DNA of 64,000 nt, taken from assembly GCF_000007705.1 (NCBI RefSeq), contig NC_005085.1, forward strand, positions 2,799,752 through 2,863,751. Reading direction: 5' to 3'. This DNA comes from Chromobacterium violaceum ATCC 12472. GTDB lineage: Bacteria; Pseudomonadota; Gammaproteobacteria; Burkholderiales; Chromobacteriaceae. Position 1 is the first letter of the stretch. Each line of letters opens with the position of its first letter. The position numbers were made by a program, and so were the translations under genes. The notes under the pieces are model-generated. The model searched no databases and was not told where the DNA came from. It saw only the letters and a program-made list of their open reading frames with translations. Below, in pieces: positions 29,583 to 39,694 of the stretch.

Positions 29583-30644
29583 TCATGGCCCGCCGGACGG
29601 CTCATCGTCCGGACGACCGGCGTTTTCCACCTGTTCCAGCCATTCGAGCAGGCGCAGCACCTCGTCCACCTCTTCCAGGTTGATGAAGGAATAGCGGCGG
29701 TGGCTGGCCAGGATGCGCCGCGCCAGCGGCACGTCGCGCACCACCGGCACGCCGACCTTCTCCGCGTAGGCGCGCACCGCCAGCGCGCGCTGGTTGGTTT
29801 CCATCACCGACACGAAGGGGATGGGCACCAGCTCGGGCCGGAAATAAATGCCGATGGCGATATGGGTGGGGTTGGCGATGATCAGCCTGGAGTTCTCCAC
29901 GTCCGACTTCACCTGCTCGGACAGCAGCTCGAAATGCGCCTCGCGCCGGCGCGACTTGATTTCGGGATTGCCTTCCTGCTCCTTCATCTCGCGCTTCACT
30001 TCCTGTTTGTCCATCTTCATGTCCTTCATGAACAGGAAGTACTCGGCCAGCGCGTCCAGAATCAGGATCAGCACGATGCAGCCCAGGCAGGTCAGCACCA
30101 GAGACAGCAGCAGCTCTCGCCACACGGCGGCGATGTCCATGACGCTGCCGTTAAGCTGGGCGAACAGCAGCGCCTTGTGCTTGCGCCAGATCAGCGCCAC
30201 GGCCACCACGAAGCTGGCCAGGTACAGCAGCGCCTTCACCGCCTCCTTCACCGTGCGCAGGCTGAACAGCTTCTTGAAGCCGTTGATCGGGTTGAGCGCC
30301 TCCAGATTGAGCTTGAGCGCCTCGCTGGCCAGCACGAAGCCGGTCTGCAGCAACACCGGCAGCGCCGAGGCGGCCACGCACAGCAGGAAGATGGGCAGCA
30401 GCAATTTCAGCCCTTGCCAGAACACCGCCTGGGCGTAGCCGCGCATGTCCAGCTGGAAACCGCCGGCCAGGGCCTGGCGGAAAATGCCCATCAACTCGAC
30501 CAGCGAGCCGAACGACACCAGGTAAGCCACGCCGCACAGCGTCAGGCAGGCCACCACCAGGTCGCGGCTCTTGAAGGACTGGCCCTTTTTGGCCGCGTCC
30601 TGCAGCTTCTTGCGCGTGGGTTTCTCGGTCTTGTTGGACGACAT
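29583..30644 (-). CDS. spaS: T3SS autoprotease/substrate switch SpaS (SctU)
   Basis: A 353-aa FlhB-family protein beginning MSSNKTEKPTRKKLQDAAKKGQ, with four membrane helices and the NPTH cleavage site at Asn258, the residue number known for Salmonella SpaS. It completes the spaOPQRS set and starts one base after spaR. Confidence 0.95.
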   Translation of the reverse strand: MSSNKTEKPTRKKLQDAAKKGQSFKSRDLVVACLTLCGVAYLVSFGSLVELMGIFRQALAGGFQLDMRGYAQAVFWQGLKLLLPIFLLCVAASALPVLLQTGFVLASEALKLNLEALNPINGFKKLFSLRTVKEAVKALLYLASFVVAVALIWRKHKALLFAQLNGSVMDIAAVWRELLLSLVLTCLGCIVLILILDALAEYFLFMKDMKMDKQEVKREMKEQEGNPEIKSRRREAHFELLSEQVKSDVENSRLIIANPTHIAIGIYFRPELVPIPFVSVMETNQRALAVRAYAEKVGVPVVRDVPLARRILASHRRYSFINLEEVDEVLRLLEWLEQVENAGRPDDEPSGGP

Positions 30645-30645
30645 G

Positions 30646-31413
30646 TCAGCGCACCAACCAGGTGCCCAGCGCGCCGGGGCGCAGGGCCAGGCCGGCCACC
30701 GCGTCGGGCAGCACCGGCGCGAAATAGAGCAGCATGATCAGCAGCGCCGCCGCGCTTTTCACCGTCAGCGACACCGCGAACGCGTTCATCTGCGGCGCAA
30801 AGCGCGACAACAGGCCCAGCACCGCCTCGGACAACAACAGCGTCGCCATCACCGGGCTGGCCAGCACGATGGATTTGGCGATCACCTGGTTGAGCAGGGA
30901 CAGCACCGGCGCCAGCGGCGGCAGGCCGTCGCCCAGCGGATCCAGCAGCTGATAGCTCTGGCGCATCACGTCCAGCATCAGCTCCATGCCGCCGCCCTGC
31001 AGGTAGACAGCGGCGGCGAACAGGTTGAGCAGATTGGCCATTTCCGAGGTATCCACCCCGTTGGCCGGATCGATGCTGCTGCTGAGCGTGGCGCCGCGCT
31101 GGTTGTCTATAATGCTGCCCATCGCGTGGAACGCCCAGAACGGCCAGGCCAGCAGGCAGCCCAGCAACAGGCCGACCGTCGCCTCCCGCATCAGCAGCGC
31201 CAGCAACGGCCAGGCCTGCATCGCGTGCATGGCCAGCGGCGGGTGCGGCCACAGGCCCAGCGCCACCAGCATCGCCACCGAGGTGCGCACCATGCCGGTC
31301 AGCGTGTTGCCGTTGAGGAAGGGCAGGATGAAGAACACCGGCGCCACGCGGGCGAAGCCGATGGCGGCCGCGGCCACCCAGCCGTGCACCTCGAAGAAAA
31401 AGCTGAACTGCAC
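30646..31413 (-). CDS. spaR: T3SS export apparatus protein SpaR (SctT)
   Basis: A 255-aa FliR-family membrane protein with about six helices (for example GFARVAPVFFILPFLNG) and the conserved LACLLGWPFWAFHAMGSIIDNQRG-type loop. It closes the export pore formed with SpaP and SpaQ. It starts 3 bp after spaQ. Confidence 0.93.
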   Translation of the reverse strand: MQFSFFFEVHGWVAAAAIGFARVAPVFFILPFLNGNTLTGMVRTSVAMLVALGLWPHPPLAMHAMQAWPLLALLMREATVGLLLGCLLAWPFWAFHAMGSIIDNQRGATLSSSIDPANGVDTSEMANLLNLFAAAVYLQGGGMELMLDVMRQSYQLLDPLGDGLPPLAPVLSLLNQVIAKSIVLASPVMATLLLSEAVLGLLSRFAPQMNAFAVSLTVKSAAALLIMLLYFAPVLPDAVAGLALRPGALGTWLVR

Positions 31414-31416
31414 GCG

Positions 31417-31677
31417 CTATCCCTTGGCCAGCGCCAGCCGCATCACTTCGCGGCCGAAGGCGAGCAAGGTCTCGCCGTACCAGCCGGACAGCAGGAACAG
31501 GCACACGCTGACGCCCAGCAGCTTGATGCCGAAAGGCAGCGTCTGTTCCTGCAGCTGGGTCACGGTCTGGAACAGACCGACCAGCAGGCCGATCACGGTG
31601 GCCACGATGATGGGCCAGGCCGACATCATCAGCACCAGGTACAGCGCCTTGTTGCCGGCGAAAACCAGATCGTTCAT
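31417..31677 (-). CDS. spaQ: T3SS export apparatus protein SpaQ (SctS)
   Basis: An 86-aa FliQ-family protein, two membrane helices with the conserved [23 protein letters not shown] segment. Unlike other neighbours in the operon it is separated from the preceding gene (spaP) by 97 bp. Confidence 0.93.
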   Translation of the reverse strand: MNDLVFAGNKALYLVLMMSAWPIIVATVIGLLVGLFQTVTQLQEQTLPFGIKLLGVSVCLFLLSGWYGETLLAFGREVMRLALAKG

Positions 31678-31774
31678 ACAAACCTCTCAATCAGCAAAAG
31701 CCTTGAACACGTGGGCATGAAACCAAACACGTATCCGACGCGCCCCGAATCCCCGTCCGCGCAGCGGACTCCCT

Positions 31775-32437
31775 CTACGTCGCCAAATCCAGGTACTGCA
31801 GCACCAGCCCCTTGGACAGCAGCGTCCAGCCGTCCAGCGCCACGAACAGCACCAGCTTGATCGGCACCGATATCGTCACCGGACTCATCATCATCATGCC
31901 CAGCGCCAGCAGCACGCTGGAGATCACCAGGTCCACCACCACGAAGGGCAGGTAGAGGTAGAAGCCGATCTTGAAGGCGCTCTTGATCTCGCTGAGGGCG
32001 TAGGCCGGCAGCAGCGCGAAGATGGACGGCTTGTCGTCCGGCGCCGCCGCCTCGCCGCCGTCGCGCTCGCTGCGCTGGCTCTGCGCCTTCTCGAAGAAGC
32101 GGGTCAGCTCAGGGTCGGAATACTTCTGCAGATAGCCGCGGTAACCATCCAGCCCGTTTTCGACGAAGTTGTTGACCGCCTCCACGCTGGTGAAGCTGAC
32201 GCGCTCTTCCTGGTAGTAGCCGTAGGCCTGCTGCGCAACCGGCAGCATCACGAACATCGACAGCATCAGCGCGATGCCGTTGAGCGTCATGTTGGACGGC
32301 ACTTGCTGCAGACCCAGCGCGTTGCGCACCATGACGAACACGATGGAGAACTTGACGAAACAGGTTCCGGACGCGATCAGGAAAGGCAGCAGCGTGGAAA
32401 ACGCCAGCAGCGCGATCAGCGAGATATCATTCGACAT
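31775..32437 (-). CDS. spaP: T3SS export apparatus protein SpaP (SctR)
   Basis: A 220-aa FliP-family protein with four helices, VRNALGLQQVPSNMTLNGIALML and ALGMMMMSPVTISVPIKLVLF. The core pentamer of the export pore. Its ATG lies 11 bp inside the end of spaO. Confidence 0.95.
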   Translation of the reverse strand: MSNDISLIALLAFSTLLPFLIASGTCFVKFSIVFVMVRNALGLQQVPSNMTLNGIALMLSMFVMLPVAQQAYGYYQEERVSFTSVEAVNNFVENGLDGYRGYLQKYSDPELTRFFEKAQSQRSERDGGEAAAPDDKPSIFALLPAYALSEIKSAFKIGFYLYLPFVVVDLVISSVLLALGMMMMSPVTISVPIKLVLFVALDGWTLLSKGLVLQYLDLAT

Positions 32438-32720
32438 CGCCCGACCCGCCCAGCCATTGCGCCACTTCCACGCCCAGCCGCCCGTCCAGCTGCACCAGCT
32501 CGCCTCGGCCCAGCAGCGCGCCGTTGGCGCGCAGCTCCACTCGGCGCTCCGCGTCCGCGCTCAGCGGCAGGACATTGCTGCGGCAGAGCTCGCGCAGCTC
32601 GTCCAGCGTCACCTCGCTCTGCTGCAGCACGAATTCCAGCCGCACCGGCAGCCGGTCCAGGTCGGCCAGCGGCCGCGTCTCGGCCGCTGCCGCCATTTCG
32701 TTCTGCCATTCCATGATGAT
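32427..32720 (-). other. Probable internal translation start giving a short SpaO (SpaO-C)
   Basis: AGAGGGA stands 6 bases before an in-frame ATG at 32714 (codon 202, MEWQNEM). The 95-aa product would be the second SPOA domain. Salmonella SpaO has an internal start at almost the same codon (203). Confidence 0.65.
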
Positions 32721-33317
32721 TCCCTCTTCCGTCCATTGATAAGTTCCGATCGCCCGTCCGTTGCAGCTCACCGTCTGCGCCGGCCTGGAAATCAGCAATA
32801 CGTCGCCGGCCTTCGCCCGCCGCAGCAGCGACGGGCTGACCATGCTGTCGCCCAGCAAAAAGCGCAGCGGCATCGGCAGCCAGCCCGGCACCCGGTCGCG
32901 CGCGGCCTCGGCGGGCGCCGGCGCTTTTTCCAGCCACACCTCGCCCTGCGGGGTGTCCATGCGCAGCATCGGCCGCTGCGGCAACTGGGAGCCTTCCCGG
33001 CGCTCGCCCGCGACGATTCGTCCCAGCGGCATGTCCGCCACCGGCCACGACAGCGGCGCCTCGCAGGCGGCGATCAACTCGGACAGGCGGTCGTCCATGC
33101 CCGCGGCGCTGGCCAGGCTGGCCAGTTCGGGCGCCATGTGCCGCAGCCAGGCCCTGGGCTGCAGCCAGCCCTGCCAGCTCCCGTCCGCGCCGGCCACCTT
33201 CAGCCAGCAACCGTGGGACGGCGGATAAGCGATGCGCACGTCCTGCCCGGCCCATGCCTCGCCGCAGCGCCGCAGCGCCAGCGCCGCGCCATCCACCTGC
33301 CTCAATGCCAGCCTCAA
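32427..33317 (-). CDS. spaO: T3SS sorting-platform protein SpaO (SctQ)
   Basis: A 296-aa SctQ protein with C-terminal SPOA domain (about 215-290, LPVRLEFVLQQSEVTLDELREL, ending GRLGVEVAQWLG). It builds the cytoplasmic sorting platform with OrgA and OrgB, which are not encoded here. It overlaps invJ by 4 bases and spaP by 11. Confidence 0.9.
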   Translation of the reverse strand: MRLALRQVDGAALALRRCGEAWAGQDVRIAYPPSHGCWLKVAGADGSWQGWLQPRAWLRHMAPELASLASAAGMDDRLSELIAACEAPLSWPVADMPLGRIVAGERREGSQLPQRPMLRMDTPQGEVWLEKAPAPAEAARDRVPGWLPMPLRFLLGDSMVSPSLLRRAKAGDVLLISRPAQTVSCNGRAIGTYQWTEEGIIMEWQNEMAAAAETRPLADLDRLPVRLEFVLQQSEVTLDELRELCRSNVLPLSADAERRVELRANGALLGRGELVQLDGRLGVEVAQWLGGSGDVE

Positions 33318-34315
33318 CCCTCTTCCTCCTCGTCACGCTGCGGCTGCCGGCCGCCGCTGCCCTGTCCGCCGTCATCGCGCAGCGTCCATTGCTGCGGATT
33401 GCCGCTTTGCCACTGCTCGGCCAGGCGCTGCTGCACCAGTCCGTCGGATGGCGTCAACGACAGCTGCGTCGCTCCGGCATGGCCCAGCGCCTGCACGCTC
33501 ACCGCGTGCTCTCCGCCCCAGCGCTGGAAGCGATAGGTCAGGACTGCGCCGCTCTCCTGCGCCTGCGCCGGCGTCGCCGCGCCTGCGGCCAGCGCCTGCT
33601 TCCAGTCCGCGCGGCTGCGCGGCGCGGCTGGCTGGGCCGCCTGCGCCGGCAAATGCGCCTGGTGCTGCGCCGCCTGCGGCGCCATGCCCGGCGCCGGCAT
33701 CGCCGCCGGCTTGGTCTCGCCTTCGCGCGCTTTTTTCGCCGGCGGCGCGTCATTCGACGCCGGCGCCGCTTCGCGCACATGTTCCTGGAGCAATGTCTCC
33801 GTCTGCGGCGAAACCGTCCCAGCGTCGCCGCCGGCCAGCGGCATCGCTTCATCCTTCAGCCGCGCCGCGGCGCCATCCACGGCCTTAAGCCTCGCCTCCC
33901 CGCCTTCGCCGCCGATCGCCTGCGGCGCGAACGCCTCCCTCCAGGCCGGCAACGCGAACGGCGACAATTGGGTCTTGCCGCCCCAGCGGGCGCCCGCCTT
34001 GCCGTCTTCCGACAAGCGCTTCCCGGCGGCGCCGGCAACATGCGCGCGGGGCGAGGCGTCCTGCTCGACCGATGCCGCGCGGCGCGGCTGCGCCTCTCGC
34101 GGCGCGTCCCGTTTCTGCCGCCAATCCAGCGGCAGCGGCGGCTGCCAGCGCTCCGCCAGGGCGGAGGGCTCCGCGCCGGGCTCGGAATCATCATTCTGGC
34201 GTTCCCGCTCCAGCGACGACGCCTCGCGCTCGAACGCCTCTTCCAGGCCCATGCCGTCCCCGGATTGCTCCGTCGCCGGCGCCATCGCCACCATCACCGT
34301 TTTCACGCCTTCCAT
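33314..34315 (-). CDS. invJ: Needle-length regulator InvJ (SctP)
   Basis: A 333-aa, Ala/Pro/Glu-rich, poorly ordered protein in the invJ slot and of almost the same length as Salmonella InvJ (336). The C-terminal 100 residues (AVLTYRFQRWGGEHAVSVQAL) are the ordered substrate-switch part. The start at 34315 lies in another frame within the 3' end of invI. A longer open frame upstream (to 34720) is only antisense-free overlap with invI and was not used. Confidence 0.75.
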   Translation of the reverse strand: MEGVKTVMVAMAPATEQSGDGMGLEEAFEREASSLERERQNDDSEPGAEPSALAERWQPPLPLDWRQKRDAPREAQPRRAASVEQDASPRAHVAGAAGKRLSEDGKAGARWGGKTQLSPFALPAWREAFAPQAIGGEGGEARLKAVDGAAARLKDEAMPLAGGDAGTVSPQTETLLQEHVREAAPASNDAPPAKKAREGETKPAAMPAPGMAPQAAQHQAHLPAQAAQPAAPRSRADWKQALAAGAATPAQAQESGAVLTYRFQRWGGEHAVSVQALGHAGATQLSLTPSDGLVQQRLAEQWQSGNPQQWTLRDDGGQGSGGRQPQRDEEEEG

Positions 34316-34758
34316 GCCGTCGCCTCTTCCTGTTCCGTTTCTTCCGCGCGCAGGCTCAACAGGCGCGCGCGGCGCCGTTCCGTCTGCTGCCAGCGGCGGT
34401 ATTTGTCTTCCTTGCGCAGCCACTGCGCCAGCCGCTTGCTCAATCCGTCTTTTTCGTCCTGCAACTGCCTGCGCTTTTCCTCCAGCGCATCCAGCTGCAA
34501 GCCCAGGTTTTGCCGTTGCCGCCGCAGCACCGCCTGCTTGCGCAGCAAGGCGAACAGCTCGCCCCGGTCCAGGCTCTGGCCGGCCGGCCGCTGCGCCTGC
34601 AGCAGCTCCCGCAGGCCCGCGTCCTGCGACTGCACCGCTTCGCGCTCCCTGTCGATCTCCGCCTCTCCCCGCGCCAGCTGCGCGAGGCCCGCGCGGCAGC
34701 GCGATTGCGCGGCCTGGCAACGGGCCAGCAGCGGTCCGAGCTTAAGCGCGGAAGCCAT
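34303..34758 (-). CDS. invI: T3SS central stalk protein InvI/SpaM (SctO)
   Basis: A 151-aa charged coiled-coil protein (Arg/Gln/Leu heptads throughout), length and position as Salmonella SpaM. It links the InvC ATPase to InvA. It overlaps invC by 17 bp and invJ by 13 bp. Confidence 0.82.
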   Translation of the reverse strand: MASALKLGPLLARCQAAQSRCRAGLAQLARGEAEIDREREAVQSQDAGLRELLQAQRPAGQSLDRGELFALLRKQAVLRRQRQNLGLQLDALEEKRRQLQDEKDGLSKRLAQWLRKEDKYRRWQQTERRRARLLSLRAEETEQEEATAWKA

Positions 34759-36031
34759 CCATGCTCTCCAGCGTGTCCCGGTAAGCGGCTCGCTCGTCCA
34801 TGCGCTGGCGCAGCCACCGCCGCAGCGGATCGCGCAGGCTCATCGCCCTGTCGTTGTCCGCGTTCTCCCCTGGCCGGTATTCGCCCAGGTCGATGAACAC
34901 CTGCAGCTCCTCCAGCCGCGCCAGCAGGCCGCGCACGGCGGCGGCCGCCTGCTGCTGGCCGGTGTCCGTCACTTGGCCGGCCACGCGGCTCGCGCTCTTG
35001 AGCACGTCTATCGCCGGGTAATGGCCCTGGCCGGCCAGCTTGCGGCTCAGATAGATGTGGCCGTCCAGGATCGAGCGGATCTCGTCCGCCATCGGGTCCG
35101 GCTCGTCGTCGCTCTCCAGCAGCACCGTGTAAAAAGCGGTGATGCTGCCTGCGCCGGTGGCGCCCGGCCGCTCCAGCAGGCGCGGCAGGCTGTCGAACAC
35201 CGAGGCCGGATAGCCGCGCCGGGCCGGCGGCTCGCCGGCGGCCAGCGCCACGTCGCGCAGCGCGCGGGCGTAGCGGGTCATCGAATCGACGAACAGCACC
35301 ACCTTCTTGCCCTGGTCGCGGAAATACTCGGCCACCGTGGTGGCCAGCAGCGCCGCGTTGCAGCGGTCCACCGACGGGAAATCCGAGGTGGCGAATACCA
35401 GCACGCAGCGGTCGCGCTTGTCCGAGCCGCGCAGCGCCTCGGCGAATTCCGTGACTTCGCGTCCGCGTTCGCCGATCAGGCCGATCACGAACACATCGGC
35501 GTCCGCCTGTTCGATCAGCATGTGCATCAGCATGGTCTTGCCGCAGCCGGCCGAGGCGAAGATGCCCACTCGCTGGCCGACGCCGCAGGTCAGCAGGCCG
35601 TCTATCGCCCGTACGCCGGTGGCCAGCGGTTCGCGCACGCCCACCCGGCGGGAATAAGGCGGCGGATCGCTGTCGATGTCGCGCGCCTCGCCGCCGCCGG
35701 CCGCGGCCGGAGAAAAGCGTTCGACGACGCGGCCGGTCGGGTCCAGCACCGCGCCCAGCGCCTCCTCGCCCACCCAGGCGGACAAAGCCCGGCCGGTCGG
35801 CTGCAGCACCGCCTCTCGCGACAAGCCCCTGGCGTTGCCGATCAGGCTCAGCACCGCCCGCTCATGCTGGAAGCCGACCACCTGCGCCCGCGCCACCACC
35901 TCGCGCTCCTGCCAGTTGCGGCGGATCTCGCACAGCTCGCCTACCGCCACCCCGGGCAGCACCGCCTCCAGGATGGGGCCGGACAGGCGCTGGGGGTTGG
36001 CCAGCCTGCGCAGCAGCCGCGGCGGCTTCAT
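34742..36031 (-). CDS. invC: T3SS ATPase InvC (SctN)
   Basis: A 429-aa ATPase with Walker [14 protein letters not shown] (Lys165, the residue number known for Salmonella InvC), [11 protein letters not shown] and [14 protein letters not shown]. It releases chaperones and unfolds cargo. ATG 36031 overlaps the invB stop (ATGA); the frame continues upstream through invB and that part was excluded because the family N-terminus begins at [10 protein letters not shown]. Confidence 0.95.
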   Translation of the reverse strand: MKPPRLLRRLANPQRLSGPILEAVLPGVAVGELCEIRRNWQEREVVARAQVVGFQHERAVLSLIGNARGLSREAVLQPTGRALSAWVGEEALGAVLDPTGRVVERFSPAAAGGGEARDIDSDPPPYSRRVGVREPLATGVRAIDGLLTCGVGQRVGIFASAGCGKTMLMHMLIEQADADVFVIGLIGERGREVTEFAEALRGSDKRDRCVLVFATSDFPSVDRCNAALLATTVAEYFRDQGKKVVLFVDSMTRYARALRDVALAAGEPPARRGYPASVFDSLPRLLERPGATGAGSITAFYTVLLESDDEPDPMADEIRSILDGHIYLSRKLAGQGHYPAIDVLKSASRVAGQVTDTGQQQAAAAVRGLLARLEELQVFIDLGEYRPGENADNDRAMSLRDPLRRWLRQRMDERAAYRDTLESMDGFRA

Positions 36032-36435
36032 CGCAGCACCGTCTCGCAGCAGCGCTCCAGGCTGTCGAAGAAGCCGTGCAGCGCGTCGGAGAAGGCGCGG
36101 CCGTCCTCCAGCCGGTCGGAGCGCACCAGCGCGCGCAGCTCCAGCGCGCCTTCGTTCAGCGCCAGCTGCAGCCGGCCGCCCTGCGCGTAGCCGCAGTCCT
36201 GCATCAGCAGGGCCAGCAGCTCCGGCGCCCGCTGGGCCACCGCCGCGTCGCCATGCTCGGTCAGCGTCGCCCACAGCCAGACGTCATCGTCCTGGGCGGC
36301 CACATGGATGCTGGGCAGGTCGTGCAGGTCCAGCGCGATGGTGGAATGGTTGTCCAGCGGGCCCAGCAGGCTGGGGTCGCAGCCGCTTTCCTGCAGCGCT
36401 GAACGGACCAGTTGGGCGATATCCTGTTTGAACAT
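36028..36435 (-). CDS. invB: T3SS effector chaperone InvB/SpaK
   Basis: A 135-aa class IB chaperone ([25 protein letters not shown]), acidic, position between invA and invC as in Salmonella. InvB-type chaperones deliver SipA and other effectors to the ATPase. Confidence 0.9.
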   Translation of the reverse strand: MFKQDIAQLVRSALQESGCDPSLLGPLDNHSTIALDLHDLPSIHVAAQDDDVWLWATLTEHGDAAVAQRAPELLALLMQDCGYAQGGRLQLALNEGALELRALVRSDRLEDGRAFSDALHGFFDSLERCCETVLR

Positions 36436-36450
36436 GGGCTTGCGTCCTCG

Positions 36451-38514
36451 TCAGATAGTTTTGATCACATTGACCGACACGCTGTCGGTGATTTCGCCGA
36501 AAGACACCACTTCCAGCTCGCGGAAGCGGGTTTCGACCAATTTCTTGATGAAGCGCCGCACGTCGACCGAGGCGAGCAGCACCATGTCCTTGTAGGCGAC
36601 GCCCAGGCCCTCCAGGCCCAGCGCGAACAGGTCCATCAGCTCGTCGGACGCCGCCGGCTCCAGGTTGAGGAAGGCGCCGGCCGAGGTCTGGCGCACGCCC
36701 TTGCGCACCATGTCCTCCACTTCTGCCGACACCATCACCGCCCGCAGCTCGCCGCCGGCCGAGAATTTGTGGCAGATGTAGCGGGCCAGCGCGCCGCGGA
36801 CGTGTTCGACCAGGTTGATCACGTCTTTCTCGCGCGGCGCCCACAGCGCCAGCGCCTCCATGATCAGCTTCATGTTGCGCACCGAGATGCGTTCCGCCAG
36901 CAGGCGCTGCAGCACTTCGGCGATGCGCTGCACGGTGGCATGGCGCAGCACCTCCTTCAGCAGGTCGGGGTACTTGCCCTCCAGCTGGTCCAGCATGTGC
37001 TTGGTTTCCTGGACGCCGAAATACTCGTTGACGTGGCGGGCCAGCAGCGCCGCCAGGCAGTGGTAGAGCTCGTCCAGCGCCGGGCGCAGCTGGTAGCCCA
37101 GCTTGGCCAGCCGGTCGCCGTCCTCCGGCCTCACCCACACGCACTCGCGCTCCAGCACCGGCTGCACGTCCAGCGCCAGGATTTCCTCGCTGGGATTGAC
37201 CACGCGCGCGAGGTCGAAGCGGATCGGGAATTCATCGGCGCGGATCTCGTTGATCAGCACCGCCACCCGGTTGTCGTCCATGCCCTCGGCTTCGCGCAGC
37301 AGCATGTCCGGCAGCCGCACGCCGTAGTCGATGAAAAACTGGCTGCGCAGGCGCTCGGCCAGCTGCGCCTGCTCCAGCGCCGCGCGCCGGCTGGCCGGCA
37401 CCAGCAAGATCAGCGGCACGGTTTCCGCCGCCACCTTGTCCAGATTGCCTATCAGGCCGAGCGAACTGTCCGCCCCGCCCGTCCTCGCCGCGTCGCCCGG
37501 AGCCGAACCGCCCTTGGCCGCCTGGGCCGGCATGCCCGGCGCGGGCTTGCCGGCGGCGGCGCGTCGCTTGTAATAGAACAGGCCGCCCAGCGCGGCGGCC
37601 AGGATCAGGAACACGATCAGCGGGAAGCCCGGCAGCATGCCCACCGCCAGCGCCAGCACCGCGGTCACCACCAGCACGAAGGGATTGCCCAGCAGCTGGC
37701 TCATGATGTTGCGGCCCATGTTGTCGCTGTCGCCGTTGACGCGGGTGACGATGAAGCCGGCGCTGATGGCGATCAGCAGCGCCGGGATCTGCGCGACCAG
37801 GCCGTCGCCGATGGTGAGCATCGTGTAGGTGGACAAGGCGGCGGACAGGTCCATGCCGTGCTGGGTCATGCCCACCGCGATGCCGCCGATGAAGTTGACG
37901 AAAATGATGATGATGCCGGCGATGGCGTCGCCCTTGATGAACTTCATCGCGCCGTCGAAGGAGCCGTACAGCTGGCTCTCGCGCTCCAGCACGCTGCGGC
38001 GCTCGCGCGCGCCGTCGGCGTCGATGATGCCGGCCTTGAGGTCGGCGTCGATGCTCATCTGCTTGCCGGGCATGCCGTCCAGCGAGAAGCGCGCCGCCAC
38101 TTCGGCCACCCGCTCCGACCCCTTGGTGATCACGATGAACTGGACCACGGTGACGATGGAGAACACCACGAAGCCCACCGCCAGGCTGTCGCCGATCACG
38201 AACTGGCCGAAGGTGGCGATGATCTCGCCGGCGTCGGCCTCGATCAGGATCAGCCGGCTGGTGCTGATGGACAGCGCCAGGCGGAACAGCGTGGTGATCA
38301 GCAACACCGACGGGAAGGTGGAAAAGCTGAGGATGCGGTCGATGTAGAACGAGCCCATGAACACCAGCACCGCCAGCACGATGTTCAGGCCGATCAGGAA
38401 GTCCACCAGGTAGGTGGGCAGCGGGATGATCAGCATCGCGATGATCATCACCATCAACAGCAGGATCAGCAGTTCCGGGCGCGATCGCGCGCCGTTCAGC
38501 AGGGAGTTCAGCAC
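36451..38514 (-). CDS. invA: T3SS export gate protein InvA (SctV)
   Basis: A 687-aa FHIPEP-family protein very close to Salmonella InvA: LLILLLMVMIIAMLIIPLPTYLVDFLIG at the N-terminus, [16 protein letters not shown], and the C-terminal ALWAPREKDVINLVEHVRGALARYICHKF. The nonameric gate selects and exports cargo. I chose a GTG at 38514 (VLNSLLNGAR, matching InvA MLLSLLNSAR) with GGATGGA in front; an ATG at 38547 would add 11 residues unlike InvA. Confidence 0.94.
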   Translation of the reverse strand: MLNSLLNGARSRPELLILLLMVMIIAMLIIPLPTYLVDFLIGLNIVLAVLVFMGSFYIDRILSFSTFPSVLLITTLFRLALSISTSRLILIEADAGEIIATFGQFVIGDSLAVGFVVFSIVTVVQFIVITKGSERVAEVAARFSLDGMPGKQMSIDADLKAGIIDADGARERRSVLERESQLYGSFDGAMKFIKGDAIAGIIIIFVNFIGGIAVGMTQHGMDLSAALSTYTMLTIGDGLVAQIPALLIAISAGFIVTRVNGDSDNMGRNIMSQLLGNPFVLVVTAVLALAVGMLPGFPLIVFLILAAALGGLFYYKRRAAAGKPAPGMPAQAAKGGSAPGDAARTGGADSSLGLIGNLDKVAAETVPLILLVPASRRAALEQAQLAERLRSQFFIDYGVRLPDMLLREAEGMDDNRVAVLINEIRADEFPIRFDLARVVNPSEEILALDVQPVLERECVWVRPEDGDRLAKLGYQLRPALDELYHCLAALLARHVNEYFGVQETKHMLDQLEGKYPDLLKEVLRHATVQRIAEVLQRLLAERISVRNMKLIMEALALWAPREKDVINLVEHVRGALARYICHKFSAGGELRAVMVSAEVEDMVRKGVRQTSAGAFLNLEPAASDELMDLFALGLEGLGVAYKDMVLLASVDVRRFIKKLVETRFRELEVVSFGEITDSVSVNVIKTI

Positions 38515-38572
38515 CAGAAGTCCATCCAATCGCAAACAGGCGCCCATGCGCCGGGTTGTTCGTCAAACAGCG

Positions 38573-39694
38573 TCAGTTTTCGCGCCGCCGCTCTATCTGT
38601 TCATGCCGGTAGGCGATGCCGGCCATCTCGCGCAGCGCCTCCAGCAGCGCCGGCTGCCACGACTCGTCCAGAAACAGCCTGGGCGGCAGCGTCTTGCAGG
38701 CCCGGAACAGCGCCTGCAGCAAGGCGGAGCGGTCGGCGTGCCGGCTCAGCAAGGCCTCGCGGCCGACGGTGTCCGCCAGCAGCGCGTCGACGCCGTCGGC
38801 TTGCTGCAGCAGGCTGAGCAGCAGCACCAGCCAGTCGGCCTCTTCCGGGTTGAAGCGGCGCGCCAGCGGATCGGCCAGCATGCGGCCGACGAACTGGACG
38901 TCGGCCGAGCGCAGCAGCTTGAGCTGGGTCAGCCGCCCCAGCAGGTGGCCGAACTCCAGCCGCGAGCAGCTGGCGTCCTGGGAATCGATGTCGGCCAGCA
39001 GCGCGCCTTCCATGAAATCCAGCACCGCCGCCCGCCGCTGGCAGCCGTAGCTGGCCACCCAGTCGGCGTAGATTTCGGCCTCGGACGCGTCGCTCTCCAG
39101 GAACTGGCGGTAACTGGCCCGCAGCAGCCCGGGGCTGAGATTCAGCGCCTTGCCGAACAGGCGCGCCTTCAGCGCGCAGTTGATGCCGGCCTTCAGCGGC
39201 TTGGGCTCCGCTTCCGCCTCCACCTGCGCCAGCAGCGCCTGCAGCCGCTTGCGCACGATTTCGTCCAGCTGCCTGCGCCGCAGCAGCTCCCGCAGCACCA
39301 GCACCAGGTCGCTGGCGTCGGGAAACAGCGCGCGCGCCTGGCGCAGCAGCTCCTCGGCCGACACGCCGTGGGTCTTGGCCACCTGCAGGATGCGCTGGGC
39401 CTTGGGCAGCGCGTCTTCGTCCAGCACCCGCTCGAAGCTGTCGGCCAGCGTGCCCACCTTTTTGTCGAAATCGCGCCGGTTGCGGAACTGGGCCATCACC
39501 GCCGACATTTCGTCGGTCGACTGGACGAAACGCTGCACTTCGGCCGCCGGGCTGCCGTCCTCCACCTGCTGCGCCTCGGCCTGTCTGGCCTCGCTCTGCT
39601 TCAACGCATCCTTCTGCGCCTCGGCCCTGGCCATCTGCTTGGGCGAACGCAGGCCGATGCTGAAGACGGTGCGCGGGGTGAAGTCGACGGCCAT
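38573..39694 (-). CDS. invE: T3SS gatekeeper InvE (SctW)
   Basis: A 373-aa SctW/YopN-MxiC family protein, helical and charged, in the invE slot between invG and invA. It holds back effectors until the translocators have gone out and interacts with SicA-translocator complexes. It starts immediately after the invG stop. Confidence 0.9.
   Translation of the reverse strand: MAVDFTPRTVFSIGLRSPKQMARAEAQKDALKQSEARQAEAQQVEDGSPAAEVQRFVQSTDEMSAVMAQFRNRRDFDKKVGTLADSFERVLDEDALPKAQRILQVAKTHGVSAEELLRQARALFPDASDLVLVLRELLRRRQLDEIVRKRLQALLAQVEAEAEPKPLKAGINCALKARLFGKALNLSPGLLRASYRQFLESDASEAEIYADWVASYGCQRRAAVLDFMEGALLADIDSQDASCSRLEFGHLLGRLTQLKLLRSADVQFVGRMLADPLARRFNPEEADWLVLLLSLLQQADGVDALLADTVGREALLSRHADRSALLQALFRACKTLPPRLFLDESWQPALLEALREMAGIAYRHEQIERRREN

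Noticed and set aside
33254-36190. Very long open frames on the plus strand opposite the inv/spa genes, and similar ones opposite other GC-rich genes
   Set aside because: They are antisense shadows of recognised genes in high-G+C DNA: low-complexity Arg/Ala/Gln/His-rich products without ribosome sites or motifs.
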